A DNA stretch of 64,000 nucleotides from Tubulanus polymorphus. Lineage: Eukaryota > Nemertea > Palaeonemertea > Tubulaniformes > Tubulanidae. Of the stretch, positions 38,520-51,735 are shown piece by piece. Every line of letters begins with the position of its first letter. Within the stretch, counting starts at the first letter, position 1. A model generated the notes under the pieces. That model saw only the letters and a list, made by a program, of their open reading frames with translations, had not been told where the DNA came from and ran no database searches. Both the position numbers and the translations under genes were made by a program. The stretch is taken from the NCBI RefSeq assembly GCF_964204645.1, contig NC_134036.1:5715600-5779599 (forward strand). Reading direction: 5' to 3'.

Positions 38520-41500
38520 GTTAAGATTTTGATTTGAGTTAACTCATTGGAAATGTAGTAACTTAAACTCGGAGTTAACTCTAACTCACAACAGCGTTGA
38601 ACTGGATATACAACAGTTTCGATGTCTCCTAGTTTGTGTTCACCTTTGCCCGTATCGTCGGGATACCGTTTTTCGACACACATTTTACCCTAATCCCATT
38701 ACCCACATATCTATTATCAGCTATTTCCGAGCAGGGCCTAAATATACATATACACCATAATACTCGGGCACTGGAATATGCTCCCATATCATTTAAATGC
38801 AGGAGAAGTGACAAACACTGAATCTATCATCGACCAGGCGCGTTCAGAATATTGTTTCGTGTTGTTTTTCCAACCATAACCTATCATTACAATCATTACC
38901 TATCGAACCGAACGTTTCGCATTAAACCATCTGTTGCAATTAGGATTCGAGTTACTGAAATTTGCGCACGAAAAAATCATCATCATGAATGGGAAAGCGA
39001 ATATTAAGCATTTCGTCTCATCGTATTAGTTAGTTGAAGGGGCAGCTGACTTAACGACCAGCGATGACGATAGATCGAAACGGAAGCTCCGTATTGAACC
39101 ATCTGCTGCGGTTACGATTCGTATTACGAAAATTCGCGCCGGAAAAATCATTATCGTGGATAGAAAAGCAAATACCGTAAATTCTGAAATACTGTTCTAT
39201 GCGCTTCTACTATTCAAACCCACGCGCTACAAGCTGCAGCACTGCGGGATCGGATGCAAGGGGTTCGGGTTCCTCGTGTTAGTACCGACCCCTTTTGGTG
39301 CCCTTTTCCAAAATTGCCGCGGTAAGCAATAGCGAGCGGAAACTATAGGGGTAGCAATCCACTCGCTACCTGATTAAGCCTTTTCTGTATCCGCCCGTTG
39401 TTTTGTTTTGCCACTGAGTTTGAGTTTTTTAATCACTTTATTAAAGGGTCTTAGTCAATCAGTAACTAATCATAGTTGATTATCATGTCAAATAAAATAG
39501 TTACCCTACAAAAAAAAATTGTCTCGCGGAGTTAGATAATGAATCCAATATAATGTTCGGTGGGGTGTGGGATAATGTATTGAGACAGGGACTGGAAATT
39601 ACAAATCAAAAGTTCAAGGTGAATAACTTGACAACCGACGTAAGAATGTGTGCTCGTCACGCCATCTGGCGGAAATTCTATTTTCCATTTAGTTACAAAG
39701 GAGTTCAAAGCCCCCCCGTTGAAATTAATAGGCCTATAGATAAAGCGATTATCAACGAATTTAACATCGCAACAAAAAGTCGCACGGAGAGCATGTGTAA
39801 CAGAGATTGACGAGAAAAAAACTGCCAGCCTACCTTAGACCATATTTCTAATTTCTATAACCGGACATCGTTCCGAGGAGGTCGCTAATTACTGCTTAGC
39901 TAACGTTCGGGTGCACCTCAGATCTCCATCTGCGCCTACATAGTTGCGCCTATAATATCTCACCAGAACAAAAAAATTGATAATCCAGCAAACGCATCGT
40001 ACGGACTACGGCTGAAGCCGCGCCAGTTCAATAAGATGCGATTTGATTGTTCGTTCCGCGAAGAGTATTCACTTGTTCGTCGAACGACCTGCACGCATAT
40101 ATACTGAACCGATACCGTACAGGTATATGTACAGGTACACTGCAAGTGGCATCATGGTTATAATGTTTAATGGTAGCCCTTTAGTTTAGGCCCACATTGC
40201 AAAACTCAGCCCTAAAGTTATCGCAGTGGTTGGGAAACACGCTCTGGCGATTTCGCATCCGCGTTCCTTTAAGGAGTTATATTGATTTGAAGAATGTTTG
40301 TTGTTTGCTTTTCACAGCGCCCCTTTAAGGGCAGTTTCGAATCCCGATGTTTCAGCACGCGCGCCGAATTCCGGCGTGAATTCTAACTAACTTTCAGTCA
40401 ATCGTTCATTGATACGACATTTTTTTCGAGTGCCGACACGAGTTTATTCGATTAGAAAAAAAACTGAATTACGATGATTTATTATGTACGGTAACGTGAG
40501 GTCCTATCCACAGTGCGCGATAGTGTCTCCACATTTCCTCGAAACAGCTCAGCTGAGCGCGCATGTTTTGTCGTCCTTTACGCATTTAGCGCCACGAGAG
40601 GCCGAGTTAACAATTCTTCAACCAGATATTCGGATATGTATATATGGACAGCAGGATTACAATTTCTTAAGAACGGGAAACTGCTGAACTCTGACGCTGG
40701 CCTATATAATAGACCGTACCGTGAGTATAGAATATCGAGCCAGCTAAAAGTAAAAATCAATATTTGTACTACGCTATCGCGAAGAAATTGACCGCAATGT
40801 ATTAAGATACTCGCATTTTCGACAGCAACAAGACAGCAACTTTCAAAGCGACGAACACTTAAACTGAGGCACTACGGAACCTGAGGGGGTGTCTGCTGGG
40901 TGATATATACATTTTCTATCGGTATGCAGCTAGTTGACAACCGGGTCCAACGCATCGGTACCAGCCCTTCGATGAAGAGTGTGTGTCACTGTGTGTAGGC
41001 CTACGGCTGTTGACACTCTTTACACATAAGGGCTACCTTTCGGGCTACTTTGTCATGTAGGCCTATGGCAGGTGAGGGGTTCATAAAAAATGTAATGTTA
41101 AACTGCCGACTAAAATCTCTAATGATAGGAGCCTATACGGCATATCGTTTCTGGCCAACCACGATAATTTGTTTGGTAGTTGAGCATGGGGAGGGGGTCA
41201 TGACCCCTGACACCCCCTTCTGGATCCGCGCCTGGTCTAGGCCTACTAGGTTCACTCAAGGCAGTCCACATTTTCGTGAGCTAATTCCCTATATCCGGCC
41301 AATCCTGATAGGGTACGCGCAATTATTTCACACATGGTCATAATCATTTGTAGGCCGAATAGTTTTGCTTCCTGATGTCATGCGATAGCGTATAGTGGAC
41401 ACTGGATTTATCGTGTTAAGTCTTCGAAACGACAATCAAGTCAAGAAAATGAGAAAAAACGGAACCTGAGGCATCGAGAAAAAACGTCGTCAAAAGGAGA

Positions 41501-41650
41501 AAATGAGGTAGATTTTTATATTCGTGAGGATTCATGTACGACATTTCGAGGTCACTTATTTGTTGATTTAGACAGTAGGGCCGGGCGCTAAACATAAAAA
41601 ACGATGCGTCTCAACTCTTCTATGAAATTTGCAAAATAACTTTCTAAAAC
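38520..41650. other. Gene-poor spacer with diverged repeats
   Basis: Two diverged copies of a roughly 180-bp block are visible at about 38900-39020 and 39080-39190 (accatctg(t/c)tgc..., ...aaaaatcat(c/t)atc...). A degenerate MITE end lies near 39770-39815, and a third dispersed-repeat copy at 41085-41236. No gene recognised. Confidence 0.45.
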
Positions 41651-41656
41651 GAATAT

Positions 41657-41930
41657 GTGGAGCGGTCAGCCGAGTGGTTAGAGCGTCCGACTCGGGGAAG
41701 CCAGGTCGTGGGTTCGAAACCCCGTACTTTAACGTAGTGCCTGCGGGCAAGACACTTATCCTCATCGCCTCTCTCCACCCCGTAGAAAACGGGTACCTGG
41801 CCTGATAGTTGACACCTGAGGCCGCTAGCCGCTCTATGTTACTTCTCCCTAGGGAGGGACGACTGATACATGTTGGAGTATTAAATGGCTGGGTTTATAA
41901 TACGGAAAAATGTTAAGCGCTCTGAGCAAC
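41657..41930 (+). repeat. tRNA-derived SINE
   Basis: Box A (GCCGAGTGGTTAGAGCG) and box B (GTGGGTTCGAAACCCCG) in a tRNA-like head. Then 'gggcaagacacttatcc' and a tail ending 'taagcgctctgagcaac', both typical of animal tRNA-SINE bodies. Confidence 0.7.
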
Positions 41931-41959
41931 TTCGCTGGACTTTATGACTATATGGCGGC

Positions 41960-44900
41960 TAGCTTTTTAATTCAAGATGGACAGCTGACTGCTGTGTTAA
42001 TAGTTGAGGAGTTTTTGCCTTATGAAATAAATCGAAATATTGCGTTTTCGTGGAAATAAAACTATGCATTATAGTTAGTCCTCGGTCTCGAAATAAATCT
42101 TGCAATACCTGAATTTATGTCCTATCTATGCGTCAGTGCTGTAATCGTTGATTCGGGCCAAAGTCGCTCTGTACAGTTACAGAACTCGCGAGAAATATCA
42201 TTTTAAGTAGGGCATTTTCGGATTGATTTTCGACGCAAACATTTGAGAGAAGTTCGCTCCCTCCTCTCGGGCCCACTATGTTAAGAACCTTGTTTTTCGG
42301 TATGTCTCTCTTGTTTGTCCTGTCCACTTAATTGAAAACTGTCAATCCAATGGTGTACATGTTGAACATTAAGGATCAATAAAGTTATTTTGAATTTGGT
42401 ATGACGTAAAGGACGTACGTAAATGACTTAGAATTTGAAGAGACCGAAATTGACTAACGCTCATACAAACGGCACTCTATATTCTTGTGTCGGTATTTTG
42501 GAAAATAGAATTCTAAACGGCAAAAGTATAACCGATGATGAAAACGAAGGCCCCTGTCGAATATATAGCCCGACCTATCTCCAACCCGAACCTATCATCG
42601 CAGCCGAGTATTTTTCAGGGGCTTCGATAATGAAATTAGCAAAATCAGACGGACTCGTAATTCTATTTTCAGATGACGAGACACGAATTTCGAAGGATAG
42701 CTGGTGACCCGAAATCTATAAACGAGCGTTCGTTCGACTCTCCCGTGTCGTCTCGGGGTAAGTACATCTCATTAACAGATTTATTGTCGAGCGGGGACTT
42801 GGTTTTTGTCGGATTTCATACGCGCTCGATCGTATGGACAAAACTCTCGGGGTTCGATTAACCCTTTCTAAGGCGGGATCATTGTTTTTAGAAGTCGCTA
42901 AAACCACCAAAAGCCCTACCTGCATGTCGAAATATAAATTACGTAAAGGTTTTACGCAAACTGTCGTGGGTTGGGCGTTATTTTTGTTCACTCTTGTAAA
43001 GTGAGCTGATAAAAAATATATATATAATGTCTTGTGTTCGTAGTTCGTTTTCGATCAAACATGACGTGAAGGTGAAGCACTAAACACGAATGAAGTGTGG
43101 ATCAGTTTTCGAAAGCGTTCTGATAACATGTCTTAGGTCTGGTTTTCGTGCGTTAAAGCTCCGCGCATGGCTGCGCGCCCGGCCTAGTTAGGCGGGGGCT
43201 CGTGCTCGTACTGTAGCGATGCCATCATGTTCGAGGCCCTGATGGATGATCATTAAACCGCTGATTTTTTGACAAAGCGTGCGCACTAACCGTTATGATT
43301 TTTTTTTGCTCGTTTCTTCACTTGTTTTCTCGCGCGCAATCGTTCGCCGTTAGGGCGTTAATTACGAATGCTGCCCCGTGGTTTCAGAATCGAAACCCGA
43401 TTTCGATCTCGCGTTCGTCGACGCCAATCTATGAATTTTGCGTCGTAACAATGCATAAAATCGCTTTTTAAAGCATTAACCTTTTCAGGCCTTCTACACC
43501 GCAGTGCGGCGTAAGATCGGTCGTAGACCTTGCTGTCAATGTAATTAGTATTTTTTTTCTGATATCTGGTGAATGATGGCAGCACCTGTTAAACACCGTT
43601 AAGTATTTGCAGGTAACAATACACAGCACCGCCGTGTAGATGCAATATAACGGTATGACCGTTACTCAACGCACTGGGGTAGAATTTTCAGCAAAAAATT
43701 GTTTAAATCATCTCCAGCACTTAAGGATATTTATAAGTCATCGTTGAAAGGGTCATTAAGCAGTTTCCATTCGAATCGTGTGTTTTTTTTCAAACGGGGA
43801 CAATCATTGCGTTTCTTTGAGAACCGGATTCGTCTAGACGTCAAACAGAAACCGGTATTCATTCGGTACAAATCGAAGATCACGAGTGCTCTTTTCTATT
43901 TCTAAACCGACGGTCGAAGCAAAACAAACCTGAACATACTAATATTATCATAACGCAAAACGAGAATATAGTTGATTTGTGCACGTTTATTAGAGTCAAA
44001 CACCATTATAAGAAAATAACTTTTTATAAATAATTTTTTTAAATAATTTTTTATGTCTTAGGCCACGTTCCCCGTGACTTCGACGTCAATGACGAAAACT
44101 AACCGAAATATATCGTTTAAATCTCTTGTACTGCATTGGCCACTGTATTTGAAACTTTATACGTATATCATGTTCCACGCAAAACTATATAGTGAGAAAA
44201 AAGCGGATGCTTGAAATAGTGCAACAACAATAAAGATACTGCTTATTTTCAAATATTATTTCAAAGCGATTCTAAAGAATTATGTACCGCCAGACGACCT
44301 ATATACCCATGAAGGTTTTATCTTTAGAAAAACTATCACGGAATCCCGTTGAATTGGTAACAATGTCCTAAAATTACTTCTCGTTTTCTGATATCATGGC
44401 CGTTGACTTGCGTCATTTAACTTAAAATCGTTGCCGGGTCAACAATGTTATCGGAGGTGTTGATGATAACTTAAGGGCTTGCCGATAGAATTCGTGCGGA
44501 AATTCGTTTCGAAATAAAATCGTTACTGGTGACTTCTAACGATACACAGACAAAAAAAAACATTGTAGAATAAGAATACGACTCTAGAGTAAAGATTGAT
44601 TCGTGACGCGCGCTCGAGTATGCAATAAAACATAATATCGTGGTTTTACACTACATCATAAATCGGGTGTCGTTTTATTAAAAGTTTAAGTGAACCTCGG
44701 TACTTGGGCGTTTTTTTCTCAACGATAAATCTTCCATTAATTCGACGGGTTTTTCATAAGCGTGATACGAAACAACGACGGGTTATGAAACATCGTCGAG
44801 TATCGCATTGTACAAAATATCGAAAGCCGGGCAAATATCATCGCAACGCAACGGCCAAAACGCCTCCTAGCGGTTCTTCAACGTCGCCTCATAACCCTAG

Positions 44901-44970
44901 CGATCGATGTCGATAACGCTGCTGTCGCGCGACAGCCGGAGACTAATGCGGGTGTCCAGGTTCCGATCTA
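41960..44970. other. Gene-poor spacer
   Basis: A possible exon at 42672-42756 on + (ttttcag acceptor, open frame, gtaagt donor) is unassigned. A remnant related to the piggyBac-like MITE lies near 43484-43720 (ctacaccgcagtgcggcg ... ccagcacttaagg). A copy of the 'acacgaatgaagtgtgg' repeat lies near 43030-43120. No gene recognised. Confidence 0.4.
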
Positions 44971-45112
44971 GGGGCCAGTGGGTCAATCATATGGCTTAGA
45001 TTTCAGACTAGTCTAAGGGCAACTCAGTTTTACAGCCAATCCTACATTCTAAAACCGGTCTTAATTTTTTTTTTAATGTGACCGTTTTCGGATGGCTGTG
45101 CAACTGGGCCCT
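44971..45112. repeat. Probable MITE, weak inverted ends
   Basis: Ends GGGGCCAGTGGGTC and CAACTGGGCCCTGG resemble the ends of the elements at 38386 and 46447. Confidence 0.35.
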
Positions 45113-45591
45113 GGGCTTGTTTTAGATAGCTGTGTGCGCATCCCGAAAGCAAACTTGAAATTCCCAGAGCATTCCCTACAGAAATACATCAATTTTGATT
45201 AATTGTCGGCAATACGAAAATGGGTACTCGACTAATTCGATGGACCTAGACAAGCCCCTCTACCCCCACCCCCTGTGTCTATTGGCCTGGTGTAGTCGGT
45301 TTTGGTTGCTGGACTTCAGCGCACTGTATTACTTTTGGACTGTCATATTCTCGCATTTGGTCACATTGCCCGGCTTTCATATCGCATGTTTGGCATGCCA
45401 CGAAGAGCTACGGATTCGTAGGCTTAATCAATACATTTTTCGCTATATATTGGTTAGATTTTGTGAATATCATTCTTTTTTCGTTGAGAAAAAATGCTCG
45501 AGTACAAAAAGCAAACGTGCTTCATTATAACATCTAAATCCTACTATATTTGAAAACGTTCAGTGCTATTTCCTTTGTCTTTGCCTTTTCC

Positions 45592-48500
45592 TTAGCCTCT
45601 GCCTCTGCCTCTACGTTTTCCTTTTCCATCACCCTTGCCATTACCCTTGCCTTTGCCATTTCCCTGACCTTCGTCGTCAGAATTGCCGGCGTTCGTTCCG
45701 CGGTTGCGGTTTCGTCGGTTAGCGAGCCGCGCCTCCCGCACTTTCTTGTAGTGTGCCTTCAAGCTGTTGCGCATTTCGTCACCTGCGTCGAACGATAAAA
45801 TTGAAAAGAGAAAAAGATGATAAATGCGCAAATGATTTTAACGAAATAAAACAAGCAAACAAATATTCGCGAACAAATATTCGCGATGCTGCGCCTCTGC
45901 ATTTGTGGAATAAGTTAAACTGAAATATCTAAAATGAAGTAACTCAAAAGTTCACTTTTAAAACGATATAACCCTGCGACGTAGGGGAACACACGGACGA
46001 TAGTTGTAGAGTATTGTGAATATTTTCCGCCTTCAGTGCCATGAGCGGCGGGCATTAACGCACGATACAGACGAAAATCAAGTTCCTAACGCATAACGGT
46101 TGGAATACCTGTCTCGAGGGTTCATTTGAAATTGTACGCAGCATTTGTTTACGAGCGTTTGTTTGCGCACATTTCAGGAAAAAATGTATTTCCAAAATCA
46201 TATATCGTCGTTTCCCCGCATCGTTAGCGTTTGACTGACTCGTAAATATATTTTAGGACTGGTTTATTGGTTTATGCACCAGGGTTAATCTCCGGTGAAA
46301 GATGGCAAATCCTATGAAAACTCTGTTAGATATAGTAACTAGCGATACACCGCACCTCCGTGTATTTACACCTGTCACTCGATACGCCGAGGTGGAATTT
46401 TCAAACCATCTCCAGCGACTAAGGGCATTTTATTGATAAGATAGCGCTGGACCCAGTTGCATAATCGCGGCTTAAACTTAAGACCAGTTAAGACCAAATT
46501 GGTTGTATTATATAGCCAATCTAACAACTCGAGACCAGTGTTAAGATTTGAGACCACTTTTATGGACTAGAGTCGCCACTGCGTGCAACTGGGCCCAGTG
46601 GATGAATGCAGCAGTGAACCGCGCACTCAGTTCGTGTATACTCACACGATCCTACGGTGACGTCATCGTCGCCTTCTTCGATGTCGCTTTCGGGGTCGTC
46701 GTTCAATTCGAGGTGGCAAGCTTCGACCTTGGCCGGCAACCTTCGAATTATCGATATAAACATGCCTCAATGATTAACTAGTTCCTTAGAGGAATACGTC
46801 CCGAGCGCTATAGATAAGGAAAGTACTTACTCGATGCAGAAAGATTGGCACGATTCCAAACTCGGGAAAATGTTGTCGTTTCGTTTCGGCCGTCCGCACC
46901 CTTTGTACTCGAACGATGAGCATGCGCCTGAGTCGGAGAAATATCTAGTGGCCGGTTTCGGCCTCTTGCACGAGTCGGTGCCTTCGAATCTATCTGCCTC
47001 ACATTTCCTAAAGATAGAATCAAGGCGAATAATTTCAACACTAAACATTGAGGTAAGCTGGATAAAACTGGGAACCGATCGTGCATGTTCTACTCGCTGG
47101 TCAGCATTGAGGATAGGGGTTCACCGAGATATAATTGCGTTTGTTCTCCTCGCTGCTGTTCTCCTGCTGTAGCTGTGTGGAGAGGGGTTCACCGAGAACC
47201 TACTGCGTCTGTTCTACTCGCCGCTCCCGCTACAGCTGTGAGGAGAGGGGGTTCACCGAGAACCTACTGCGTCTGTTCTACTCGCCGCTCCCGCTACAGC
47301 TGTGTGGAGAGGGGTTCACCGAGAACTTATTTCGACTGTTCTAGGAGTAGTCAAATGATTACTCCAAGGTCTGTTCTACTCGCTGCTCTCCCGATACAGC
47401 TGTGAGAAGAGGGGGTTCACCGAGAACCTATTGCGTCTGTTCCAATCACCGCTACAGCTGTGTGGAGTGGGGGTTCAACGAGAACCTATTGCGTCTGTTC
47501 CAATCACCGCTACAGCTGTGAGGAGTGGGGGTTCAACGAGAACCTATTGCGAGTGTTCAACTCACCGCTCTACGCCGAGAGATATAGGACACGGGGAATG
47601 TATATTTTTTTCAAAACTAACACATACGTTTTGATGAATCCGCGCAAGCCGTTGACGCGGTTCTTGCGACGCATTTCGGCGACCTTCTTGTAGTGCTCTT
47701 TCAAGCTTTGCTTCAGCTGTTCACCTGAAAACAGCATTAGACACTGAAGATGACACTTTCATCCCAGTGCCAGATCAAAGCCGAATGGAACAGATCGTCG
47801 AAAGATGGCGCTTTAATAACGACACAAAACTGAGATCCTTTTTTTCCAATTCCGTGAATTTCAATTGAAATTCGATGAATATCAACATCTTTTCGATAAG
47901 GAACGTTCAGATGGGATTAAGAACGCGCGCGTGTGTGCACTACGTCATAAAAAATGGGGCTATACCGGTTACCGGTCGGGTCGATTGATAGTTCTATACA
48001 TGATATTCGAATTCAAAAGTGCGGCTTATTTCATCCTCACTATACCATAGCGTTCGTGGTTATTCATTTTCGACAATATTAAGCAAGTATAAACATCATT
48101 TTTCAGCGCATCCCGAAACCTACCAAATCAATGCCATCACACGCCCAAAATATAAAGTAAAATAATAATAATAATAGTAACAATAATAATAAAACGAAAA
48201 TAGAAATGATAATAATGTTAAAGATGATAATCGTAATAGTTTTAACAAGCGCCGTTTTGATACTCACACGACCCGACTGTGACGTCATCGTTGTCCGCAT
48301 CTACGTCATCTTCGGTGTCGTCTGACAACTCAAGTTGGCAAGCTGCGATCTTAGCCGGCAATCTGCATTAAATCGAGATTTTAAATCAAAACAGGGGTTC
48401 ATATCATCGGGAAAGATGCATGCCCCACCCCCAAAGCAGAAACTTCGTTGAACCTCGCGGCATTGTGAGACTCTGCCATGTTCAAAACCTCGGCAGTGAT

Positions 48501-51500
48501 TCGAACCTGATGGCATCGCGAGACTCTGCCACGTTCCTCCCTTGCAGGGATTCGAACCCGATGGCATCTAGCGAGCGACTCCACTGCGTTCCTCACGAAA
48601 GATAAAAAATACTCTACTTACTCGATACAGAAAGACTGGCACAGTGCCAAACTTTGGAAAATATTGTCGCGCCGTTTCGGTTTACCGCATCCTTTGTATT
48701 CGAACGATGAGCATTCTCCGGATTGCTCCGAGTCGAAGTAGAATCTGGTGTCGGGTTTTGGATTTGGGCACGAGTCCAGACCTTCGAATTTGGCCGCCTT
48801 GCATCTCCTGAAATTTATCGACCATCAAAAAATCGTTATTGAAGATTTCTCATGGACCTATATCTGCCCGAACTATACGAGCGAATTGCTCATCGGCCTG
48901 ATGGAAATCTTTGCTTTCTTCTCACGAAAGACTTGAAGGAAAGGAAGGACCTCTTTGACCCAGCCGGTGGCAATGTCACGTTTGGCGTGACGAGGAAAAT
49001 CTTGAGGTAGCGGCAATGTCTCGAAATCCGTGACTGACCTACTAACTTATTGACCGCTAGATGGCGAAGGTGGCTGCTCTAACTGCACTATGGCATGCTC
49101 TAAAGCAGTCTTATTCGTTGAAAAGCCAAAACACTGATAGGTGGCGTTGCTTTTTTGGAAATACTTTTTCCAGAAAAATTGCAAAAAAAACCGTAAAATG
49201 TGAAGAAAATTATCTTTTTAATTCGCCACTAAAAGGGTTGAAGCAACAGTTAGTTTATGCACGAAATCAAAACTTGAAAATAGCGAAAAAGTAATATAGG
49301 AAACCCCTGACGTCTAGAATAGAAATCCCTGACGCCCGATACGTACTCTGAAATGAATCCGTGCATGCGCCCGAGACGTTCGAGTCGAACCTTTTCGCGA
49401 TGCGCCTTCAAACTGGCCTTCATCTCGTCACCTGTCGAAATAAACAAAAGGAACCCATTTACGGCGTTCATATCTGTATTCAAGTAATGAGTTTAATTCT
49501 TGAGAGCGTTTGCCCGGTTCTACAGTTAACCCCGACGTACTCGGCAAAACATTTGTTTCGCCGAGACAGAAAACACGTACTATTACAGAAAACGATTTTT
49601 CTCCTGAAAAACATTTTCAGTTCGGCTTTTTTGTTTTGCCTCCGCCGCACACGACGCATAACCAAAAAACATCGAAAAAGTTTTTTTCACGAGGATCAAA
49701 CGTTTTTCTTTCGGTGCCGTGTGCGTTGGGCTTAAGCTTTTACAAAACTATTTCAGCTGAGCTCACCGCCGGTGAGTGCAAGTATTTCGCGGTATCTTCC
49801 GTACTATAACAAATACTCACACGATCCGACTGTGACGTCATCTGTGCCTGTTTCTACGTCATCTTCGGTGTCGTCGGACATTTCGATTTTGCAAGCTTCG
49901 ATCTTTGCCGGCAATCTGTATGAATTGAAAGGAACATTTCGAACAGTACGTCAAGTGCGTTGAAAAACACATATGCTCGTTGGTTTCCATAGACAAGTGG
50001 CTGTCCAATATCAATAGTTGACAAAATCCCGCAATAAAAAGAAAAACTACCTGGTAGTTTGACGTTTCAACTCAAATCTATGAGCCATTTCCAAAAACAG
50101 TTTTTGAAAATGGCTCATAGATTTGAGTTGAAACTTCAAGCTACCAGATAGTTTTTCTTTTTATTGTGGGTTTTTGTCAAACTACATATGCTCGTATTCC
50201 GCAAAGAGTATAACTTATCAAGCTGCACCTGTTGGCGTCGCGGGGCTCTACACCACACTCCCCTCCCTCTCGTAGATATCTGAACCTTAATGCTTCGCGA
50301 GACCCTATACCACGTTCCTCCCTCGCATGGATCTGGACCTGATAACATCGTGAGAATCTGCCACGTTCATCCCTGACGGGGATTCGAACCTGATGGCATT
50401 GTGAGACCTAGCCACGTTCATCCCTCACAGGGATTCGAACCTGATGGCATTCTGATGGCATCTGCCACGTTCCCCCTCCATAGATATTTGAACATGATAG
50501 CATCACGAGATTCTGCCAAGTTCCTCCCTCGCAGGGATCTGGACCCGATAACATCGTGAGACTTAGCCACGTTCTTCCCTCACTGGGATTCGAACCTGAT
50601 GGCATTCTGATGGCATCTGCCACGTTCCCCCTCCATAGATATTTGAACATGATAGCATCACGAGATTCTGCCAAGTTCCTCCCTCGCAGGGATCTGGACC
50701 CGATAACATCGTGAGACTTAGCCACGTTCTTCCCTCACTGGGATTCGAACCTGATGGCATCGCGAGACTCTGCCACGTTCTTCCCTCTCGCAGGGTTTCA
50801 TCTCCACCAATTCCCGCCCCAGCTCGGGCCCTGTCCACACCCCGGATTAAGAATCTGATCTGACTCTACTCACTCGATACAGAGGGACTGGCACAATTCC
50901 AGACTGTGGAAAATGTTGTCGTTTCGTTTCGGTCGGCCACATCCTTTGTACTCGAACGGCAAGCACTCTTCGTTGTCAGAGTCGTAGTAATATTTGTCTG
51001 CCGGTCTCGGGTTCTTGCACGAGTCGGTACCTTCGAATTTAGCCGCCTCGCATTTCCTGAAATCATGCGATGCGTAATTGAGTAATTATAGAGAACAACT
51101 AAGGACTTGACCAAAAAAAACATGATATAAACGCCGTCGTATAGGGAAATATTTACGAATCGTAACTTTACCGGATGAAGTATCTAGATCGGCGCTATAA
51201 GCTTAGCGTGGCTAATCGAAATATTAAACCCGAATTTTTTTTTGTTTTCAAGATTTTGAAATTAAATGGCTGATAATAGAATCGAGTTGAAACGTCGGAC
51301 TATCTTTCAGTTTTTTTTTTGTTCCTCTTACTCTGGGTTTATCTTATGCATCGATTACTTTGGTAAGTGGTTTGCATCGGGACTGACGCTTTTCCTTATT
51401 GACCGGTGACGTGAACAACGTCTGCTTCGTCGCCTATGCTCATTGGTCGATTTCGTGCAAAGGCCGAATACAACATCGCCAGCCTACCAGTATTTCTTAG

Positions 51501-51735
51501 CGACAACCGACACCAACGCGGTTGTGTAAAGCCGGCAGCGAACGTTTCAAAAAGACGTCGATAATTCAACGATCGACAATGATAATACGTATGGAGAAAT
51601 TTCGCCATTTCACGATTTTGCGAAAGGCGTTAGAAAAACTAACCGTTTGATGAAGCCGTGAAGGCGCTTGACTTTACCGCCGCCCTTGTTATCCGATCCT
51701 CTCCTCGCCGCTGCGATGACCGCAAACAGCGCCAC
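45592..51735 (-). CDS. Secreted protein with three Kunitz/BPTI modules separated by acidic and basic linker exons; first exon not found
   Basis: Ten minus-strand exons join in phase: 51735-51644 (end of signal, VALFAVIAAA, and a basic stretch), 51056-50874 (Kunitz 1), 49915-49821 (acidic), 49431-49347 (basic linker), 48807-48622 (Kunitz 2), 48362-48268 (acidic), 47724-47628 (linker), 47007-46831 (Kunitz 3), 46740-46646 (acidic), 45782-45592 (linker plus Gly/Lys/Arg-rich tail and stop), 431 residues in total. Kunitz marks: R/KYxxD, FEYKGCG, NIF, CQSxC. Spacing is C-x10-C-x15/17/18-C-x7-C-x15-C-x3-C, longer than the usual 8/15/7/12/3. The residue after Cys2 (P1) is Lys, Pro, Lys in modules 1-3. 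Kunitz proteins inhibit serine proteases or, in venoms, block channels; which applies is unknown. The initiating exon lies upstream of 51735. Confidence 0.85.
46447..46599. repeat. MITE, about 150 bp
   Basis: Inverted ends CTGGACCCAGTTGCATAATC and TGCGTGCAACTGGGCCCAG, with AGACCA-type subterminal repeats. It sits in the Kunitz gene's last intron. A diverged piggyBac-like MITE fragment lies just before it (46340-46430). Confidence 0.6.
47100..47575. repeat. Intronic tandem repeat, about 60-70 bp period, seven or so units
   Basis: Repeats of 'gttcaccgagaacctactgcgtctgttctactcgccgctcccgctacagctgtgaggagaggg' variants, inside the Kunitz gene intron between linker 2 and Kunitz 3. Confidence 0.85.
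48155..48225. repeat. (AAT)n-rich low-complexity tract
   Basis: Imperfect aataataata stretch in a Kunitz gene intron. Confidence 0.6.
48430..48600 (-). repeat. Box-B satellite, about three monomers
   Basis: Minus-strand copies of the monomer GGTTCGAATCCCTGCGAGGG + aggaacgtggcagagtctcgc + gatgccatc, in the Kunitz gene intron before Kunitz 2's acidic exon. Confidence 0.75.
50018..50180. repeat. Palindromic MITE (about 163 bp)
   Basis: Left arm from TTGACAAAATCCCGCAATAA, mirrored on the right to about 50180. The centre holds cattttc/gaaaatg around 'caaaaacagttttt'. Similar 'acatatgctcgt' words flank both sides (near 49970 and 50183). Confidence 0.85.
50215..50800 (-). repeat. Box-B satellite array with a higher-order duplication
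   Basis: About ten monomers of the same 59-60-bp unit as at 58.8 kb, on the minus strand, inside the intron after Kunitz 1. A multi-monomer block of about 170 bp is itself duplicated (near 50410-50580 and 50580-50760). Confidence 0.85.

Noticed and set aside
45195-45530. 111-codon plus-strand frame
   Set aside because: No homology recognised, no signal or splice context, no repeat partner. Not supported.
48100-50800. CRISPR-like array, because of the regular 59-60-bp spacing
   Set aside because: The whole unit is repeated, with no unique spacers, and the host is eukaryotic; it is a satellite.
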